This document shows, in pieces, positions 59,845 to 64,000 of a DNA stretch of 64,000 bases. The position numbers and the translations under genes are program-made. Within the stretch, counting starts at the first letter, position 1. Every line of letters starts with the position of its first letter. Below the pieces are notes generated by a model that was given only the letters and a program-made list of their open reading frames with translations, was not told where the DNA came from and did no database searches. The stretch is taken from NCBI GenBank assembly GCA_937925635.1, contig CALALX010000103.1, forward strand, positions 20,849-84,848. Reading direction: 5' to 3'. The DNA comes from an uncultured Caulobacter sp. GTDB taxonomy: Bacteria; Pseudomonadota; Alphaproteobacteria; Caulobacterales; Caulobacteraceae.

Positions 59845-60179
59845 CGGCGATCACCGCGATAGATGGCGCAGAGCGTGTCGATGACCTTCGCCGCCGCCGG
59901 ATCGGTGAGGCGGTAGAAGATCGTCTGGGCTTCGCGCCGGGTCGAGACGACGCCCTCGGACCGCAGCTTGGCGAGGTGCTGCGACGCGGCCGACTGGGCC
60001 AGCCCGACGTAGTCCGCCAGATCCCCGACCGAGCATTCCCCTTCGATCAGGCGGCACAACAGGATCAGCCGCTGCTCATTGGCGAGCAGCTTCATCAGCC
60101 GCGTGGCGGCGGCCGCGCTGGCTTCGAGTTCGGCGAGTTCGGCCGGACCGGGCTTGGCGAGAGACGTTCTGTTGGCCAT
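59841..60179 (-). CDS. ArsR-family regulator, BigR/SqrR type with both redox cysteines
   Basis: 112 residues: winged HTH (LLANEQRLILLCRLIEGECS, VGDLADYVGLAQSAASQHLA). Cys42 and Cys104 (DTLCAIYRG) fit the disulfide/polysulfide pair of BigR and SqrR (Cys41/42 and Cys107/108); Cys49 is an extra. ATG 60179 is used; the frame reaches 60269. It is 55 bp downstream of the RND gene on the same strand, a likely feedback regulator of the pump and/or the MBL-TSUP genes. Confidence 0.9.
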   Translation of the reverse strand: MANRTSLAKPGPAELAELEASAAAATRLMKLLANEQRLILLCRLIEGECSVGDLADYVGLAQSAASQHLAKLRSEGVVSTRREAQTIFYRLTDPAAAKVIDTLCAIYRGDRR

Positions 60180-60234
60180 CGATGCAGATATGGCGTCCAA
60201 TCGTCCGGCCCACAACGGTGCATCGGGCCGAGGA

Positions 60235-63200
60235 TCAGGCCGCCGTTGGCTCCGTTTCAGGCCGTCCATCGTCGCGCAGGACCACGTAGATGGCCGGGAT
60301 CACCAGGACGGTCAGCAGCGTCGAGGACGCCAGGCCGAACAACAGCGAGATCGCCAGACCCTGGAAGATCGGGTCGAACAGGATCACGGCGGCCCCGATC
60401 ATCGCCGCCAGGGCGGTCAGAAGGATCGGCTTGAAGCGGATCGCCCCGGCGTCGAGCAGCACCGCGCGCAACGGTCGCCCGGCGCCCTGGCTGTGCCGGA
60501 TGAAGTCGACCAGCAGGATCGAGTTCCGGACGATGATCCCGGCGAGCGCGATGAACCCGATCATCGAGGTGGCGGTGAACGGCGCCTGGAAGACCATGTG
60601 CCCGATGACGATGCCGACCAGGGTCAGCGGGATCGGCGTCAGGATCACCAGCGGAAGCTTGAAGCTGCCGAACTGCATCACGACCAGCACATAGATGCCG
60701 ACGAGGGCGACACCGAAGGCGGCGCCCATGTCGCGGAAGGTCACCCAGGTGATCTCCCATTCGCCGTCCCAGAGGACGGTCGTGCGGGATTCGTCGGCCG
60801 GCTGGCCGTTGAGACGAATGTCCGGTGCGCCGGCGGCGCCCCAGTCGGCCTCGCGGACGGCCTTGTCGACAGCCAACATGCCGTAGATCGGCGCTTCGTA
60901 CTGACCGGCCAGTTCAGCCAGCACCATGTCGACGTCGCGACCGTCGCGCCGGAAGATCTGGGTCGAGCCCGCCTCCTTCGTCGCGGTCGCGAGTTCGCCC
61001 AGGGTCACCAGCCGGCGCACGCCGCCCTCGGCCCCCACGGCGACAGGCGTCGAGGCGAGCGTCTCGCTCCAGGTCCGACCCGACTGCGGCAGGCGCACCG
61101 TGATCGGCGTCGGATAACGGCCCTCGCCGCGATGGGCGTAGCCGACGGTCTGTCCGCCGAGGACGGCGCCGATCGAGTCGAGCACCTGCTGTTCGGAAGC
61201 GCCGTAGCGTTCCAGTTGCGCGCGATCGGGAACCAGACGCAGGCGGGGCCGCGGCGCGCCCCAACTGTCGTCGATGTCCACGATGTAGGGCACCGAGCCA
61301 AAGAGCGTCTTGAGCCGTTCCGCCGTCGACCGACGCGCTTCGGCCGTGGGACCGTAGACCTCCGCCAGCAGGGTGGCCATGACGGGCGGTCCGGGCGGAG
61401 CTTCGACGACACGCACGCTCGCGCCGGCCGGCAGCTTGAGGGCGGTGAGCCTGCGCCGCAGTTCCAGCGCCACGGCGTGGCTGCTCCGCGACCGCTCACC
61501 CTTGGCGGCCAGAGACACGGCGAGGTCGCCCTGTTCGGGGCGGGCGCGCAGGTAGTAGTGGCGCACGAGGCCGTTGAAATTGAAGGGAGCGGCCGTGCCG
61601 GCGTAGCCGTCCACGGCGGTGACTTCCGGCAAGCCGCGCGCGACGGCGGCGGCGTCCTGCAGGACCCGGCCGGTTGTCTCGAGGGCGGCGCCCTCCGGCA
61701 TGTCGACGACGACCTGCAGCTCGGACTTGTTGTCGAAGGGCAGCAGCTTCACCGTCACGCCCTTGGTGGCGAACATCGCCATGGCGAGCAGGGTGGCCAC
61801 GCCGACCGCCAGCAGGAAGGTCCAGGCGCCGCGGCGGGTGGCGATGACCCGGCCGGCGACGCGGCGGTAGATCGCGCCCAGTCGACCTTCGCCGTGCTCC
61901 GCGCCGTGACCCGCGCCCGCCGCCAGGGTCTGGCGGGCGAAGCGGACCATCAGCCAGGGCGCGATGACCATGGCCACGAAGAAGCTGAACACCATCGCGG
62001 CCGAGGCGTTGACCGGGATCGGCGCCATGTAGGGGCCCATCAGGCCGGAGACGAACAGCATCGGCAGCAACGCCGCGATCACGGTCAGGGTGGCGATGAT
62101 GGTCGGGTTGCCGACCTCGGCCACCGCCTCGACGGCGGCGCGCAGGCGCGGTCGGCCGTCGTTCATGGCCCAGTGCCGGGCGATGTTCTCGATCACGACG
62201 ATGGCGTCGTCGACGAGGATGCCGATCGAGAAGATCAGCGCGAACAGGCTGACGCGGTTGACCGTGTAACCCATCAGGTTCGAGGCGAAGAGCGTCAGCA
62301 GGATGGTCGTCGGGATGACGACCGCCGTGACCGCCGCCTCCCGCCAGCCGATCGCGAAGCCGATAAGGACCACGATGGAGACGGTGGCCAGCCCCAGGTG
62401 GAACAGCAGCTCATTGGCCTTTTCATTGGCCGTCTCGCCATAGTCGCGGGTGACGGAGACCTCAAGCCCGGCCGGAATCAGGCTGCCCTTCAGGCCTTCG
62501 ACCCGCTCATGAATGGCCTCCGAGACCTTCACGGCGTTGGCGCCAGGACGCTTGGCGATGGCGAGGCTGACCGCGGGCGCCTGGGACCAGTCGCCGCCGG
62601 TCCGGCTCCAGCGCCAGACCTGAGACTGGTCTTCCGCGGGACCGCGCACGACGTCGGCGACGTCGCGGACGGCGACCGGCTGCCCCTGGGCGTTGAGGAC
62701 GGTCAGCAGGCCGATGTCTGTGGTGTCGGTCAGGGTGCGGCCGGCGACAACGGCGGTGGCGCCGCCGCCGTCGCGGACGAAGCCGGCGGGGAAAGTCCGG
62801 TTGGCCTGTCGGATGGCTTCCATCAATCCGCCGAGCGAGACGTCGCGGGCCGACATCCGGGCCGGATCGGGCTGGACGCGAATTTCCTCCGGTCGACCGC
62901 CGACGATGAAGGTCAGACCGACGTCCTCGACCTTGGCCACCTCGCCCTGCAGACGCTCGGCGACCGAATGGAGGGTCGCTTCGTCCCATCGCCCGGCCTG
63001 TCCGGCGTCCGGCGACAGGGTCAGGACCAGAACCGGCACATCGTTGATGCCCCGCACCTGAACCACGGGTTCGGGGACGCCCACGGGGATGCGCCCGATG
63101 TTGGCGCGGATCTTCTCGTGCACGCGGACGACGGCGTCATCCTGGTCGGACCCGACCTTGAAGCGCGCGACGACCATGACCTGGTCATCCTCGACGAAAC

Positions 63201-63459
63201 TGTAGACGTGATCGACGTCCGGGATCGCCTTGACGATCACCTCCAGCGGCTTGGCGACAAGCTCGGTCGCGTCCGGGGCGGACAGGCCCGGCGCGCCGAC
63301 CATGACGTCGACCATGGGCACGCTGATCTGCGGCTCTTCCTCGCGCGGGATGCTGGCCAGCGCCAGCAGGCCCATGGCGATCGCCGCCAGCAGGAACAGG
63401 GGCGTCAGCGGCGACTTGATGGTCGCCGAGGTGAGGCGTCCGGAGAGTCCCAGTTTCAC
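60235..63459 (-). CDS. RND-family inner-membrane efflux transporter
   Basis: 1074 residues, AcrB/HAE-type trimer. TM1, then the porter domain with HAE motifs (SIPREEEPQISVPMVDVMVG), TM4 proton-relay Asp pair in SIGILVDDAIVVIENIA, and the second half ending with ILTPIPLTLVGIVIGHMVFQ and IRFKPILLTALAAMIGAAVI. Substrate unknown; neighbouring sulfur genes suggest a thiol- or oxidised-sulfur-linked role. GTG start overlaps the adaptor stop (GTGA). Confidence 0.94.
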   Translation of the reverse strand: MKLGLSGRLTSATIKSPLTPLFLLAAIAMGLLALASIPREEEPQISVPMVDVMVGAPGLSAPDATELVAKPLEVIVKAIPDVDHVYSFVEDDQVMVVARFKVGSDQDDAVVRVHEKIRANIGRIPVGVPEPVVQVRGINDVPVLVLTLSPDAGQAGRWDEATLHSVAERLQGEVAKVEDVGLTFIVGGRPEEIRVQPDPARMSARDVSLGGLMEAIRQANRTFPAGFVRDGGGATAVVAGRTLTDTTDIGLLTVLNAQGQPVAVRDVADVVRGPAEDQSQVWRWSRTGGDWSQAPAVSLAIAKRPGANAVKVSEAIHERVEGLKGSLIPAGLEVSVTRDYGETANEKANELLFHLGLATVSIVVLIGFAIGWREAAVTAVVIPTTILLTLFASNLMGYTVNRVSLFALIFSIGILVDDAIVVIENIARHWAMNDGRPRLRAAVEAVAEVGNPTIIATLTVIAALLPMLFVSGLMGPYMAPIPVNASAAMVFSFFVAMVIAPWLMVRFARQTLAAGAGHGAEHGEGRLGAIYRRVAGRVIATRRGAWTFLLAVGVATLLAMAMFATKGVTVKLLPFDNKSELQVVVDMPEGAALETTGRVLQDAAAVARGLPEVTAVDGYAGTAAPFNFNGLVRHYYLRARPEQGDLAVSLAAKGERSRSSHAVALELRRRLTALKLPAGASVRVVEAPPGPPVMATLLAEVYGPTAEARRSTAERLKTLFGSVPYIVDIDDSWGAPRPRLRLVPDRAQLERYGASEQQVLDSIGAVLGGQTVGYAHRGEGRYPTPITVRLPQSGRTWSETLASTPVAVGAEGGVRRLVTLGELATATKEAGSTQIFRRDGRDVDMVLAELAGQYEAPIYGMLAVDKAVREADWGAAGAPDIRLNGQPADESRTTVLWDGEWEITWVTFRDMGAAFGVALVGIYVLVVMQFGSFKLPLVILTPIPLTLVGIVIGHMVFQAPFTATSMIGFIALAGIIVRNSILLVDFIRHSQGAGRPLRAVLLDAGAIRFKPILLTALAAMIGAAVILFDPIFQGLAISLLFGLASSTLLTVLVIPAIYVVLRDDGRPETEPTAA

Positions 63460-64000
63460 TTGCCCGCCTCCGGCAGCGCGATCGCGTCGCCCGCCGCGAG
63501 ACCGGACAGGACCTCGATCTCGGCCGACGTGGGTCCGGGCGCCGTCTGCACCGGGCTGTCGGCCACGGAGCCGTCCGATCGCACCAGACGCACGTAGTCG
63601 ATGCCGAAGCGGGTGACCACATAGCGCCGCGGCAGAACGATCGCGGGGCGCTGACCGACCTGCACGCGCGCCGACAGCCGGCGGCCGATGAGATCGTCGC
63701 TCAGACCCGGAACGGTGACGTCGGCGGTGACGAGGCCGGCGTCGACGGCGGGGTAGACCTGGGCGATCGCGCCCGTGACCGACGCGCCGCCAGGGCCGTC
63801 GGGCCAGAGTTCGACGGCCGCGCCGACCACCAGCGCCCGCGCCTCGCCTTCCGGCAAGGTGATGCGCACAAGCACGGGGCCGGAGGTCACCGTCGCGACG
63901 CTCTGTCCCGCCGCCACGACGGAACCCAGGGGCGTGTCGGCCCGCAGCACGCGACCGGCGGCCGGGGCGAGGATCGCGCCCTGGGCGCCGACCTCCGCGA
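63456..64000 (-). CDS. RND efflux periplasmic adaptor (MFP), 5'-truncated by the window edge
   Basis: 181 codons present, lacking the N-terminus. Visible: the second half of the lipoyl/barrel-sandwich domain (AEVGAQGAILAPAAGRVLRA, DTPLGSVVAAGQSVATV), then beta-barrel (VRITLPEGEARALVVGAAVE) and membrane-proximal domains (RPAIVLPRRYVVTRFGIDYV, EVLSGLAAGDAIALPEAGK). Links the RND pump to an outer-membrane channel. Upstream partner of the RND gene by 4-nt overlap. Confidence 0.9.
   Translation of the reverse strand, partial: AEVGAQGAILAPAAGRVLRADTPLGSVVAAGQSVATVTSGPVLVRITLPEGEARALVVGAAVELWPDGPGGASVTGAIAQVYPAVDAGLVTADVTVPGLSDDLIGRRLSARVQVGQRPAIVLPRRYVVTRFGIDYVRLVRSDGSVADSPVQTAPGPTSAEIEVLSGLAAGDAIALPEAGK

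Noticed and set aside
60079..63597. 1172-codon open frame opposite the RND transporter
   Set aside because: Product rich in Gly/Arg/Asp/His with no recognisable domain; it exactly shadows a conserved RND gene.

Overview
High-GC (roughly two-thirds G+C) chromosomal segment from an alphaproteobacterium. The best guess is Caulobacterales (Caulobacter/Phenylobacterium-like), based on protein similarity by eye (GltD, UppP, DapD, XRE regulator), two TonB-dependent receptors, frequent GTG and TTG starts, and intergenic palindromic repeats of the kind common in that order. This is inference; no marker gene was compared. There is no insertion sequence, prophage or CRISPR array. One tRNA gene (Ser, CGA) is present. 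The left edge cuts gltB and the right edge cuts an RND-pump adaptor gene.

Layout. 1-6.1 kb: gltD-gltB (glutamate synthase) divergent from uppP, sharing a control region with two copies of a dyad. 6.1-11.4 kb: NUDIX hydrolase, dienoyl-CoA-reductase-type SDR, YciB/IspZ-like protein, GreA/B-like factor, an rRNA methyltransferase and an RsuA-type pseudouridine synthase sharing an overlap, and a WYL regulator. 11.5-14.7 kb: a quorum-sensing block (luxR, luxI, a translationally coupled 71-residue ORF, an XRE regulator) next to a DUF72 gene. 15.2-24.8 kb: amino-acid and peptide metabolism (L-serine dehydratase, M28 peptidase, SDR/GST divergent pair, threonine-dehydratase/D-threonine-aldolase pair, M20 amidohydrolase) and an orphan modA. 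24.8-28.3 kb: envelope proteins (34-residue membrane peptide, AsmA family, DUF1206).

28.3-32.1 kb: a cobalamin riboswitch in front of a BtuB-type receptor and cobQ. 32.2-38.8 kb: GNAT/DUF2141, recR, a free-standing CZB zinc domain, rmuC, def, a lipoprotein, fmt-truA. 38.8-46.6 kb: two related HTH regulators around dapE, then the dapD/HAD/argB cluster, a ParDE-like toxin-antitoxin pair and AMP nucleosidase. 46.6-52.4 kb: htpX, a membrane-anchored GerE-type HTH protein, DUF4199, a dicarboxylate symporter, a crotonase plus two thioesterases in one overlapping operon, and tRNA-Ser.

52.4-57.7 kb: a probable copper-acquisition locus (DUF2946, OprC-like TonB receptor with CxxxM and HxM motifs, its own TonB, and an HWE-family sensor kinase). 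57.8-64.0 kb: a BigR/SqrR-type sulfur locus (persulfide-dioxygenase-like MBL protein, two ArsR regulators, a TSUP exporter) next to an RND efflux pump.

The blocks most worth following up are the lux cluster with its coupled small ORF, the copper locus and the two-ArsR sulfur locus. The long ORFs on the strand opposite real genes were judged to be composition shadows and are not annotated.
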